Position numbers and translations under genes: made by a program. The notes beneath the pieces are model-generated. The model ran no database searches. It was given only the letters and a program-made list of their open reading frames with translations, and was not told the origin of the DNA. DNA of 64,000 bases from Bacteroidota bacterium (GTDB lineage: Bacteria; Bacteroidota; Bacteroidia; Bacteroidales; JAAUTT01), in the NCBI GenBank assembly GCA_030706405.1, contig JAUZOO010000008.1, positions 124,001-188,000 of the forward strand, in the 5' to 3' direction. Shown one piece after another: positions 56,262 to 64,000 of this stretch. Position 1 is the stretch's first letter. Each line of letters begins with the position of its first letter.

Positions 56262-58091
56262 TTAATCTTCAAATATCACGTTCATTATACATTGCTTACA
56301 GTCGAACGAGAGACGGTAAACATGCTTGGAATCTTTTAAAAACAACGGTTCGTCAAACTTCTTTCCGCTTTTTTGATGCATAGGACACGCATCCATCTGA
56401 TAACGAATACAATATTTTGTAGTCATTACCACTTTATTTGTATAATGCGGAATCAATTCAAAAGCTGGTTCAATATTTTCGACACCGTGCCGGGTATAAA
56501 ATTGCCGTGCTAAACGATTCGACACATTGGCGCTATACGTTAGGTTCGTTTCAAAATATGGAAAATCATTCGGAACAAAAGGAACCTGCGGTACTTTATA
56601 CGATTTCAGTCTATTATCAATCAAAGCCTGAACAACATCACGCCTCAGTTGATTCAAAATACTCGCAGGAACAAAGTACACCTGTGCAGTATCGATACTA
56701 ATCTGTCCGGCAACAAAAACCGTATCGCCAAGTTTCGACAATTGGGCAATGGTCTGCTCCCTAGCTCTATCAACCTTCTCGGCCGAATTTTTTATTATAT
56801 CAATGGATACCGTAGCACAAATACCGTCTTCATCGATGGCTTCGAGAATGAGGCCCTGCTCCCACTCCTTTAAACTGAGCGCAACCTTTATTTTTCGCTG
56901 ACAGGTTTCGCCCTGAAGCTGCTTTTCAAACAAATGGTCGTGGTTACGGTAAATTTCGAGCCCGACACGCAGACCTTCCATGCTATTGGGATAGGCGCGT
57001 TCACCTTCAACGCGGCCAATGAGAGTACCTGTTAAATCGTCATTTTCGTTGAAAAAACAAATTCCGTCGCCATTGGCAAGAGCATCGCCGGTAAGAATAA
57101 ACCAGTCGCGGCTGATATGAGTAATTTCGCCAACCTTTTTGCCTAACGATTTTTGAGTCAGAAATGATCCCGATTTCTCCTTCCGGCCTTCGATATTATA
57201 CTTAGTAAATCCGCGATTAAAGCTCTTTGCTAGATCGGGAGTAAAGCTAAACGTTGACTTTCCGGAGGAACTCTTGGCATAGTCCGGTTTTCCTTCCAAA
57301 ATCCGGTCGATCTCGTTACGGTACGAGGCGGTTACGTTTTTAAGATAACTTAGATCCTTGAGCCTGCCTTCAATTTTAAAGGACGAAATTCCGGCATCCA
57401 TGAGAGCTTCGATATGCGACGAAAGATTAAAATCCTTCAGAGAAAGAAGATGTTTGTCGTGAGCAACGATATTTCCGGCATTGTCAACCAAATCGTAAGA
57501 CGAACGACAGGGCTGGGCACAAACGCCACGGTTTCCACTGCGGTTACAAACGGCCTGGCTCAGATAACACCGACCACTGAACGACACACACAAAGCCCCG
57601 TGAACAAACGATTCCAGCTCTACGTTAGTATGTTTACGGATTTCAGTAATCTCCTCAAGACTTAACTCTCTGGCAAGAATAACGCGCTGAAACCCTATAT
57701 TTTCCAAAAAAGAAACCGATGCTACGGAAGCATTATGCGTTTGGGTACTGGCAATTAACGGAACTGGCGGCAAATCCATCTCCAGCAATCCCATATCCTG
57801 AATAATAAGCCCGTCAACACCTTCATTGTAAAGAGACCAGATAATTTCTCGGGCATCTTCCAGTTCATCGTCAAAAAGGATAGTATTAAGGGTTACATAA
57901 ACTTTAGCGCGAAACAGATGGGCATGCTTTATCAACGAAGCAATCTCGTCAATAGTGTTGGATACAGCAGCCCTTGCTCCAAAACGCGGAGCCCCGATAT
58001 AAACCGCATCGGCACCATGATTGATGGCCGCAACACCAAACTCAGCATTTTTAGCCGGAGCCAAAAGTTCTATGGACGTTAAATTTTTCAC
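56262..58091 (-). CDS. U32 family protein, RlhA-like tRNA/rRNA hydroxylation factor
   Basis: A 609-residue protein of the peptidase U32 family, whose members RlhA (YdcP) and TrhP (YegQ) hydroxylate 23S rRNA or tRNA with iron-sulfur and prephenate. ELLAPAKNAEFGVAAINHGADAVYIG at the start, the signature ESFVHGALCVSFSGRCYLSQ near 160, RGVCAQPCRSSY near 188, and IEGRLKDLSYL near 245 are clear. The C-terminal part has cysteines in YQMDACPMHQ and FDCKQCIMN. The length and extra C-terminal domain favour RlhA over TrhP. It forms an operon with the methyltransferase. A TAATTTTG box lies at 58096-58103, very close to the ATG. Confidence 0.88.
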   Translation of the reverse strand: MKNLTSIELLAPAKNAEFGVAAINHGADAVYIGAPRFGARAAVSNTIDEIASLIKHAHLFRAKVYVTLNTILFDDELEDAREIIWSLYNEGVDGLIIQDMGLLEMDLPPVPLIASTQTHNASVASVSFLENIGFQRVILARELSLEEITEIRKHTNVELESFVHGALCVSFSGRCYLSQAVCNRSGNRGVCAQPCRSSYDLVDNAGNIVAHDKHLLSLKDFNLSSHIEALMDAGISSFKIEGRLKDLSYLKNVTASYRNEIDRILEGKPDYAKSSSGKSTFSFTPDLAKSFNRGFTKYNIEGRKEKSGSFLTQKSLGKKVGEITHISRDWFILTGDALANGDGICFFNENDDLTGTLIGRVEGERAYPNSMEGLRVGLEIYRNHDHLFEKQLQGETCQRKIKVALSLKEWEQGLILEAIDEDGICATVSIDIIKNSAEKVDRAREQTIAQLSKLGDTVFVAGQISIDTAQVYFVPASILNQLRRDVVQALIDNRLKSYKVPQVPFVPNDFPYFETNLTYSANVSNRLARQFYTRHGVENIEPAFELIPHYTNKVVMTTKYCIRYQMDACPMHQKSGKKFDEPLFLKDSKHVYRLSFDCKQCIMNVIFED

Positions 58092-58245
58092 GGCCCAAAA
58101 TTACGTTATTAAAAGCAATGAACGAAAAAATATATTTTCAAACAATAAACGGAAAAACGTGATATTCGTTTGCTTTAGATTTGAGCGAGTATTATTTTAG
58201 GCCCGGTTTAAAAACAATTTTTAAACTTATTATAATTCAGATGAA

Positions 58246-58827
58246 ATGGTTGAAAAAGAAGTAGTAAAAGATCAAATTGTTGAAGCTGCGAGGCAAATAT
58301 TTAGTCGTTTTGGATTCAGAAAAACCACGATGGACGAGATTGCACGCGGCGTAAATAAAGGAAAAAGCTCAATTTACTACTACTTTACCAGCAAAGAAGA
58401 TATTTACAGAGCCGTAATTGAAAAAGAAGCTGGTCTCGTTCAAGACGAAATTGTAAGAGCCTTGACCAACGTAAAAGAACCCGACGAGAAGCTTAAAACA
58501 TACATTGCTGTCCGCATGCGGGCTTTTGGAAACACCATTAACTTTTATTCTGCTATTAAAGACGAATTTCTGGCCAACCTCGACTTCATTAATAAAATCA
58601 GAGAACGGTTTGATAACGAAGAAATTAAAATGGTAGAAACAATCTTAAAAGAAGGAGTAAACAACGACAAGTTCGTTATTGATAATACCGAACTTGCCGC
58701 TATAGCTCTGGTAACTGCCATTAAAGGACTTGAAGCCCCATTAATGAAATACCATAAAGAGCTCAATGTTGAAGAGCGTATAGGTCATCTGCTCAAAATA
58801 TTATTCTTTGGTGTTATGAAACGCTAA
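58246..58827 (+). CDS. TetR/AcrR-family regulator
   Basis: A 193-residue regulator. The N-terminal helix-turn-helix is IVEAARQIFSRFGFRKTTMDEIARGVNKGKSSIYYYFTSKEDIYRAVI across about 10-60 (only named in part). The C-terminal ligand domain is helical and variable. Its 3' end overlaps the last permease of the convergent efflux operon by 27 bases, so it is probably the local regulator of the pump, along with the upstream partial TetR at 63830. A box TAGATTTG lies at 58177-58184. The inducer is unknown. Confidence 0.87.
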   Translation: MVEKEVVKDQIVEAARQIFSRFGFRKTTMDEIARGVNKGKSSIYYYFTSKEDIYRAVIEKEAGLVQDEIVRALTNVKEPDEKLKTYIAVRMRAFGNTINFYSAIKDEFLANLDFINKIRERFDNEEIKMVETILKEGVNNDKFVIDNTELAAIALVTAIKGLEAPLMKYHKELNVEERIGHLLKILFFGVMKR

Positions 58828-60042
58828 TTCCTCCTTTATAATATTAGCCCCGATTCTCTTTCCAAATCTTTTGATTGACAATTTGTAGGAATAACAAGCG
58901 AAAGCGAAATAAACAAACATCTGGATCAGGATAGCAGCCCATTCTGCATGTATCGCTTCAAATCCTCCTCCATACATTCGAAGCTTTAAATAAGCCGGAA
59001 CCATAAAAGTACTGGGGAAAATATGGGCCGCTGTATAAAGTACCGGAGGAATTGCAGCTGCCGGCCATGATACTCCACTTAAGAAAACAACAACGGGAGA
59101 AATAAACACCATAAACATAATGGATTGAACCCTTTCCTTAAACAGCATGCTTATGCCCAATCCCAAGAACGAAACACTGTACAAATAGGGTATCATTAAA
59201 GCCATTATCGGAAAAAATTTGCCGTTATCAGGGAATACGAACCAACGGTGGAGGATAAACATTGAAAATAACGAAGTAAAGAGGAAAAACAGAACATAAG
59301 CACTAGCCTTGGCAAAAACCAGCCGTATACTTCCCAGACGACGGATAACCGAACTGTTCATCTTTAAAAATATCTTTTTCTCACGGATGGTTCCGCCCAA
59401 CATCCCAATCCCGATGAGCAACAACTGCTGCATGATAATCACAATCATTCCGGGCATAATAAAACTGGCATATCCGCCCGATGAATTGTAAAGGTTATAT
59501 ACATTTACCTTCAACGGATCCTGCATGTCCATTGCCTGAGCCGTTGATTTACCCTCTGCCAGTAACCGCTTAATTTCGACACCTGCTCCAAATGTTCCAG
59601 TGGCATAAACGGCACCGGCATACACCTGTTTGTATAGCATAAAATAACTAACATCGCAATATACGGTGGCGCTGGTACGTCTGCCGCACAGAACGTCCTT
59701 TTCAAAATCTTCGGGGATCAGAATTACTCCATTTACCGAGCCGTCGTAAAAAAGCTGTTCTGCTTCCTTCAGGCTTCCCGGCTTACAGGTAACTTGCAAT
59801 TGCTCGGTAGCATCAGCCATCCGACTAAACTGACGGCTCAACGACGAGTGGTCCAAATCGACAACAGCTACAGGCAAATCCTTCACGGTTTCCTTTTCGT
59901 AGCCCATGGTATAAAGCAGGGCATAGATAAACATCGCCAGAATAAAAAATAAAACTGTACCAGCATCGGTAACCACAAGCTTTACTTCATCGATAAAAAA
60001 ACTAAAAACTTCGTTAAATCCGTCTATAATTCTTTTCCACAT
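58801..60042 (-). CDS. ABC-2 type permease (second)
   Basis: A 413-residue membrane protein with one N-terminal membrane segment (TVLFFILAMFIYALLYTMGY near 28), a periplasmic domain of about 170 residues (LPVAVVDLDHSSLSRQFSRM near 58), and five to six membrane segments in the C-terminal half (FIMPGMIVIIMQQLLLIGIG, FMVFISPVVVFLSGVSWP). This is the ABC2_membrane_3 layout of YbhR/YbhS and YhgE-type proteins. It starts 11 bases after the first permease. The operon contains no ATP-binding subunit. The pair with a HlyD and TolC protein suggests drug or lipid export. The end overlaps the convergent TetR gene by 27 bases. Confidence 0.86.
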   Translation of the reverse strand: MWKRIIDGFNEVFSFFIDEVKLVVTDAGTVLFFILAMFIYALLYTMGYEKETVKDLPVAVVDLDHSSLSRQFSRMADATEQLQVTCKPGSLKEAEQLFYDGSVNGVILIPEDFEKDVLCGRRTSATVYCDVSYFMLYKQVYAGAVYATGTFGAGVEIKRLLAEGKSTAQAMDMQDPLKVNVYNLYNSSGGYASFIMPGMIVIIMQQLLLIGIGMLGGTIREKKIFLKMNSSVIRRLGSIRLVFAKASAYVLFFLFTSLFSMFILHRWFVFPDNGKFFPIMALMIPYLYSVSFLGLGISMLFKERVQSIMFMVFISPVVVFLSGVSWPAAAIPPVLYTAAHIFPSTFMVPAYLKLRMYGGGFEAIHAEWAAILIQMFVYFAFACYSYKLSIKRFGKRIGANIIKEELAFHNTKE

Positions 60043-60053
60043 AAATTGATCGT

Positions 60054-61235
60054 TTAAATTTTACCCCAACGGCTACGGTTGAGCATCATATATCGTAAAC
60101 GCGGAACAAACATCAACCCGAAAATGATAAACACCCATAGCGAAAACATCGGCATAATGCCATTGGCTGCAGGTTCGCCCCGTAACGACTGGCTGATAAG
60201 TATTTTTATCCAATACGTAAATGGAAAGATGCTTGCTGCAATCTGGCTAAAACCCGACATACCAAAAATCGGAAATGTTAATCCCGAATAGGTTAGCCCC
60301 AACATACTATAACCGGTTCCTAACGAAAGACTTAACCGCAAATTGGAGGTAATAGCCACCATGAAAATCGCAAAAAACTGGTAACTAAATATCATTAGCA
60401 ACTCTCCCAACAATATCAAATGATAATTTCCCCGCAGAGGCATTCCGAGGTAATTGAAAAGAATAAGGTTCATTACCTGAGCCCAGAAGAAATAGATAAG
60501 GGTATAAGGCAATAACTTTCCGGCCAAAGCCAACGGAAAATTACCTCCGGCACTTCGAATCCATTGAGGTCCGGTTCCGCGGTATAACTCATCGCCAATG
60601 GCATAAGTTGTACCCAAAAGTACCACCACAACAAGCATTACAGGTAATAAGCCAGCAGTAAGATAATACGAGTAACTGGTATAAGGGTTGAAGAGCATTA
60701 CCTGGCGAAGCTGCACCGGCATCACCCGCGACATAGCCTGGTCCTGTGTTTTGCCGGTTTTCATCTGCATCTGTAATTTGATACCAACCGACATTGTTGA
60801 CAAAGCTTTACGGACACCGCTACTAATCAACCCGCCTTTAACAATATTGGCATTATTTATGTAAAGTGCCAACTTAGAACTTGTTCCGCGTAAAATACCC
60901 TTTTCGGTTTCATCCGGAATGTATAAAACGCCTTCAACAGAACCATTCTCTACAGCTTTACGGGCAGCTTCTAAATCGTTAAAATTACGATTAACAGCCG
61001 CAATTGAAGTTGCATCGACCATTCGGGCAATTTGTCTGGAAAGAGCCGTATGATCATCGTCAACAACTGCAATAGGAAGGTCGCGCGGCACATTGTTTGA
61101 AAAAATCCAGGCAACAAGTAAGAACGCGAGCAAAGGGGCTATCAATGTTATAAATCGAAGAGTCCGCTTGTGATAAATCTTCCACAGCTCACGTTGCACC
61201 ACGCCCATAAAAGGATACGTATTTTTAATTTCCAT
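60054..61235 (-). CDS. ABC-2 type permease (first)
   Basis: A 393-residue permease with the same layout as its neighbour: an N-terminal membrane segment (FITLIAPLLAFLLVAWIFSN near 28), a periplasmic domain with DLPIAVVDDDHTALSRQIARM near 50, and about six C-terminal segments (AGLLPVMLVVVVLLGTTYAIG near 195, LGTGYSMLGLTYSGLTFPIFG near 305). The two share a common motif (LPxAVVDxDHxxLSRQ), so they are paralogs and probably form a heterodimer. It begins 35 bases after the HlyD gene. Confidence 0.86.
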   Translation of the reverse strand: MEIKNTYPFMGVVQRELWKIYHKRTLRFITLIAPLLAFLLVAWIFSNNVPRDLPIAVVDDDHTALSRQIARMVDATSIAAVNRNFNDLEAARKAVENGSVEGVLYIPDETEKGILRGTSSKLALYINNANIVKGGLISSGVRKALSTMSVGIKLQMQMKTGKTQDQAMSRVMPVQLRQVMLFNPYTSYSYYLTAGLLPVMLVVVVLLGTTYAIGDELYRGTGPQWIRSAGGNFPLALAGKLLPYTLIYFFWAQVMNLILFNYLGMPLRGNYHLILLGELLMIFSYQFFAIFMVAITSNLRLSLSLGTGYSMLGLTYSGLTFPIFGMSGFSQIAASIFPFTYWIKILISQSLRGEPAANGIMPMFSLWVFIIFGLMFVPRLRYMMLNRSRWGKI

Positions 61236-61270
61236 AAACCCTTTGCTTTTCGGACTTAGCCGAGGTTCAT

Positions 61271-62272
61271 TTATTTATCCGAATTCTTAACTTTTTTCCA
61301 ATCCACCAAAGCACTCATTCCCGGACGAAGACCGGCAACTTTTTCGACAGGTACGGCACGAACTTCGAAAGTCTTCATGTCAAAATCACCGGATGTTTTG
61401 GTCGCATTCCAGGTTGCATAACTTCCCAAAACGTTGATGTAGGTTACCCGGAGTTTAATTTCCTTATTTCCAAGAGCCGGAAATTTAGCCATAAACTCAC
61501 TGCCTTTGATGATGGAAGCCATCAAATCTTCACGAAGATTGAAGGTAACCCAGCAATCATCGAGCTTTACCAATGTAACCACAGGATAACCGGCCGATAC
61601 CAATTCGCCTGATTCAGCAACGATATTGGCAATTTCTCCGTCAATAGGTGCATAAATACAGGTTTCATTAATATAGGATTCAACTTCTTGTATCACCCCT
61701 TCGGCACGAGCTACAAGGGATTTTGCAGCCTCTTTATCTTCGATACGGGTACCGTTTTTAGCTTTTTCCCAAATAGCTTTAGCTGCATTAGCCGTTTCGC
61801 GCGCAGCTTTCAGTTGGGTTTCGGCTTCATCACGTTTTTGGGCCGGCATAACTCCATCTTTATAAAGATTATTAACCCTTTCAAACGTCTTTTCGGCCAG
61901 TTCATTGGCAGCTTGGGCTTTCAGGTATGTGTTATAAGCAGCCTGAATATCTTCAGACTGAGCTCCGGCTTTGGCTTTGGAATTCTGAGCCTCGGCTCCG
62001 TTTAAAGCAGCATGAGCTTGGGCCAACTTAGCCTCAATTTCAGGACTTTTCAACGTAAAAAGAAGTTGTCCTTTCTTTACAGCATCACCTTTATGCACAG
62101 GCAAGCTATCAATACGTCCAACCAGTTTGGAAGCAACTTTTACCTGGGTAGCTTCCACTTCGCCCTGAATTTCCAAGGGTTTAGGACGAGTAATTACCCA
62201 TGTAGAGTAAATAAGGAAAATAACCAATGCGGCAATACCTATGGCGGCAAGCACTATTCCTTTCTTATTCAT
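61271..62272 (-). CDS. HlyD-family membrane fusion protein
   Basis: A 333-residue periplasmic adaptor. The N-terminal anchor (IVLAAIGIAALVIFLIYSTW) is followed by a lipoyl/barrel-sandwich domain (VEATQVKVASKLVGRIDSLPV, KKGQLLFTLKSPEIEAKLAQ near 65), a long helical hairpin (about 80-190), and the returning half (TCIYAPIDGEIANIVAESGELV near 204). It joins the inner-membrane permeases to the TolC protein. It begins 31 bases after the tolC gene's stop. Confidence 0.9.
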   Translation of the reverse strand: MNKKGIVLAAIGIAALVIFLIYSTWVITRPKPLEIQGEVEATQVKVASKLVGRIDSLPVHKGDAVKKGQLLFTLKSPEIEAKLAQAHAALNGAEAQNSKAKAGAQSEDIQAAYNTYLKAQAANELAEKTFERVNNLYKDGVMPAQKRDEAETQLKAARETANAAKAIWEKAKNGTRIEDKEAAKSLVARAEGVIQEVESYINETCIYAPIDGEIANIVAESGELVSAGYPVVTLVKLDDCWVTFNLREDLMASIIKGSEFMAKFPALGNKEIKLRVTYINVLGSYATWNATKTSGDFDMKTFEVRAVPVEKVAGLRPGMSALVDWKKVKNSDK

Positions 62273-62303
62273 AACACTATATTCTTTTTCGGTTGATAAT
62301 TAT

Positions 62304-63824
62304 TTAGTTTTCAAATTTATAGCTCTCTATTTTAACACCTTTTCGCTGACTGTACGCAAGGTATTCCTCCGAAATTCCTGCATACTGAAGCAGACGGGCA
62401 AGCGTAAGGTCATATCCGTACATTGCCTGTAACCGTTCGATGCGGACACCGGCCAAAGCCAGACTTGCATCTACCACCTCTGTAGCATTGGTCATTTCTT
62501 CGTTAAACGCTTTTTTACGCACTCGGAGATATTCTTCGGCAAAATTCTGAGCCGATTCCAGTTCGGAGAGTTGCTCGCGATACATGTTTAACTCATTATA
62601 CAATTTCTCGATCATCGTCGCAATATCGGCATTAGCTTTCTGTCTAAACTCTTCCACCTGATTAGTTTTCAGGTAAGCTGCCTTTACTTTACGCGAACGG
62701 GCAACCCCGTCAAAAAGAGTCCATTTCATGCCAATTCCAACAAGCCAGTCGGGAGCATAAGGAGAAAGATCCTTATTAACAACGTTATACATTCCTGTCA
62801 ATGCAACGGCTGGGTAATAGTCGGCTTTTTGGGCCTTGTAAGCCTGATCAGCCAAGAGTTTCTTACTTTCAACCTGCAAAAGCTGAGGATTATTTTTGGT
62901 GGCTAACATCTTAAAATATCCGGCAGATTCGATCGAATCGAGATAAAAAAGCTGCGATAACGGATCAATCACGGTATCTTTTTCCAAAACCAAGGTATTC
63001 CCTAAAGCTTGGTTTACAATGTCGGCAGTGCGTTTTGCTTTTGAAAGTTCCCGCTCGGCCTGCGCGTAATAAAGTTTGGCATGCAACACCTCGGCATTCG
63101 CAATCAGTCCTTGTTTCTGCATTTTTTCGGCATCCCGAAGGTGTTGTTCCATACCTTTATAAACATCCTGACGAACCCTCACCGCTTGTTTTGCCAGACA
63201 GAGACCATAATAACGTTCTGCCAGCTCGCTCATTAATTCGCCCATTTTCTGGCGCGAAACCTCTCCTACCTCATTCTGTTCAATCTTAGCCACTTTATTG
63301 GCAACACCAATTTTTCCACCAACAAATATGGGCCATTGAAAAGTAGCGGCAACTACACCAAATTTCTCCTTTTGAATCGTCTGATCCCATTCGCCGCTCT
63401 CAACTTTAGCCAATCCGGCAGTATGCATAGCCTGAGTTGACAAGTTATCGGGAAGAATGGGCAATACCTGATTGGTCGCCGGGTCGGGATTAGGAACTCC
63501 CGTAAATGTGCCATATTTATACAAAGGAATAATCGCATCCCTTACCGGAGTAAGATCTAGATGTATTTTGTCCGACATCACCATATAACTCGCAGTCAAT
63601 CCAACATTTGGCATATACAACCCTTTGGCAGCTTTCGCAGCCTGATCTTTTTCCTGTTGCTGGTATTGTACCTGCTTAATTATATGACTGTTCTGATTGG
63701 TAACCTTCCAGGCCTGGTCAAACGTAAGTTTAAGAGAAGAGGATATTTCCTGGCCATTCCCCAAAGAGACATGAAGCAACTGAATTATTAATACATTAAC
63801 TATAAATATCTTGCAATTATTCAT
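62304..63824 (-). CDS. TolC-like outer-membrane efflux protein
   Basis: A 506-residue protein with a signal peptide (IFIVNVLIIQLLHVSLGNG) and two outer-membrane efflux repeats (about 30-250 and 260-490): LTFDQAWKVTNQNSHIIKQV, VGLTASYMVM, FQWPIFVGGKIGV and YPAVALTGMYNV, WTLFDGVARSRKVKAAYLKT. These are the usual barrel and coiled-coil segments of TolC-type channels. It follows the TetR gene by 5 bases and leads the operon tolC-hlyD-permease-permease. Confidence 0.9.
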   Translation of the reverse strand: MNNCKIFIVNVLIIQLLHVSLGNGQEISSSLKLTFDQAWKVTNQNSHIIKQVQYQQQEKDQAAKAAKGLYMPNVGLTASYMVMSDKIHLDLTPVRDAIIPLYKYGTFTGVPNPDPATNQVLPILPDNLSTQAMHTAGLAKVESGEWDQTIQKEKFGVVAATFQWPIFVGGKIGVANKVAKIEQNEVGEVSRQKMGELMSELAERYYGLCLAKQAVRVRQDVYKGMEQHLRDAEKMQKQGLIANAEVLHAKLYYAQAERELSKAKRTADIVNQALGNTLVLEKDTVIDPLSQLFYLDSIESAGYFKMLATKNNPQLLQVESKKLLADQAYKAQKADYYPAVALTGMYNVVNKDLSPYAPDWLVGIGMKWTLFDGVARSRKVKAAYLKTNQVEEFRQKANADIATMIEKLYNELNMYREQLSELESAQNFAEEYLRVRKKAFNEEMTNATEVVDASLALAGVRIERLQAMYGYDLTLARLLQYAGISEEYLAYSQRKGVKIESYKFEN

Positions 63825-63829
63825 AACTA

Positions 63830-64000
63830 TTAACCTTTTATCAAATTTCTACAAATACGTATTACTTTATCAATTTCGGGAGTTCCTAACTCAGAATGAT
63901 TAAAAAAAGCCTTTAGCCTAAGGTTGATAAACTGAATGGGATAAGTTACCGCTATCAGATAAATCTCTTCTTCATCAATATCCTGCCGTACATCGCCGGC
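63830..64000 (-). CDS. TetR-family regulator, C-terminal end (partial)
   Basis: A reading frame open to the window's end on the minus strand, 56 residues before the stop at 63830-63832. The content, DVRQDIDEEEIYLIAVTYP and LGTPEIDKVIRICRNLIKG, is like the C-terminal ligand-domain helices of TetR repressors. Its stop is 5 bases from the tolC ATG, so it is the first visible gene of the efflux operon and probably its regulator. The DNA-binding part is outside the window. Confidence 0.6.
   Translation of the reverse strand, partial: AGDVRQDIDEEEIYLIAVTYPIQFINLRLKAFFNHSELGTPEIDKVIRICRNLIKG

Overview
The window reads as chromosomal DNA of a Bacteroidota bacterium, probably of the Bacteroidales/Marinilabiliales side. 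The evidence is the gene content (ThrA fusion, rpsF-rpsR-rplI without ssb, DUF349 and DUF5362 proteins, DUF7033 deacetylase, futalosine-route menaquinone genes) and repeated promoters of the Bacteroidota type (TTG, 19-22 bases, TAnnTTTG) in front of several genes. Family or genus cannot be fixed from the sequence alone. No tRNA, rRNA, CRISPR array, transposase or phage gene was seen.

Layout. 1-8.2 kb: the end of a thioredoxin-fold protein, a lipoprotein of seven propeller-like repeats, a membrane PAS-GAF histidine kinase, a secreted GH20 hexosaminidase, and a double-thioredoxin gene broken by two frameshifts and a stop codon. 8.3-8.5 kb: a decayed 21-bp tandem repeat. 8.6-24.8 kb: housekeeping metabolism: mazG, purC, a PhoH ATPase, a SAM hydrolase, an M2-like peptidase, a Dabb protein, a nitroreductase, thrH-thrC-thrA, fabD, folE, a pterin synthase, then mqnB-mqnD-hldD. 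24.9-41.4 kb: a DUF116 protein and a uronate/pectin region: GH28 polygalacturonase, two KDG kinases, eda, exuT, a LacI regulator, kduI, kduD, with a GNAT protein, a PAP2 lipid enzyme, a deacetylase and metY among them, and a relic of uxaB. 41.4-58.8 kb: yidC, pyrG, a DUF349 protein, small proteins, rplI-rpsR-rpsF, an unusual aspartate kinase, a large hybrid histidine kinase, an HNH-like protein, an RNA-methyltransferase-like gene, a U32 family gene and a TetR regulator. 58.8-64.0 kb: an efflux operon (TetR end, TolC, HlyD, two ABC-2 permeases).

How they work together. In the uronate region GH28 would release galacturonate, ExuT import uronates, KduI and KduD turn unsaturated uronate products into 2-keto-3-deoxygluconate, and KdgK and Eda carry it to pyruvate and glyceraldehyde 3-phosphate. 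The LacI gene sits between two divergent operons that carry the same palindrome (core ATCGAT) directly after the promoter -7 box, the best-supported regulatory circuit here. ThrA, ThrC and a ThrH-type HAD enzyme form a threonine cluster with no recognisable thrB, which suggests ThrH makes homoserine phosphate.

The most noteworthy observations are the twin operators, the uxaB relic, the ThrH substitution, the 21-bp repeat tract, the triple-lesion thioredoxin pseudogene and the efflux operon without an ATPase. I did not find a clearly new defence or mobile system.
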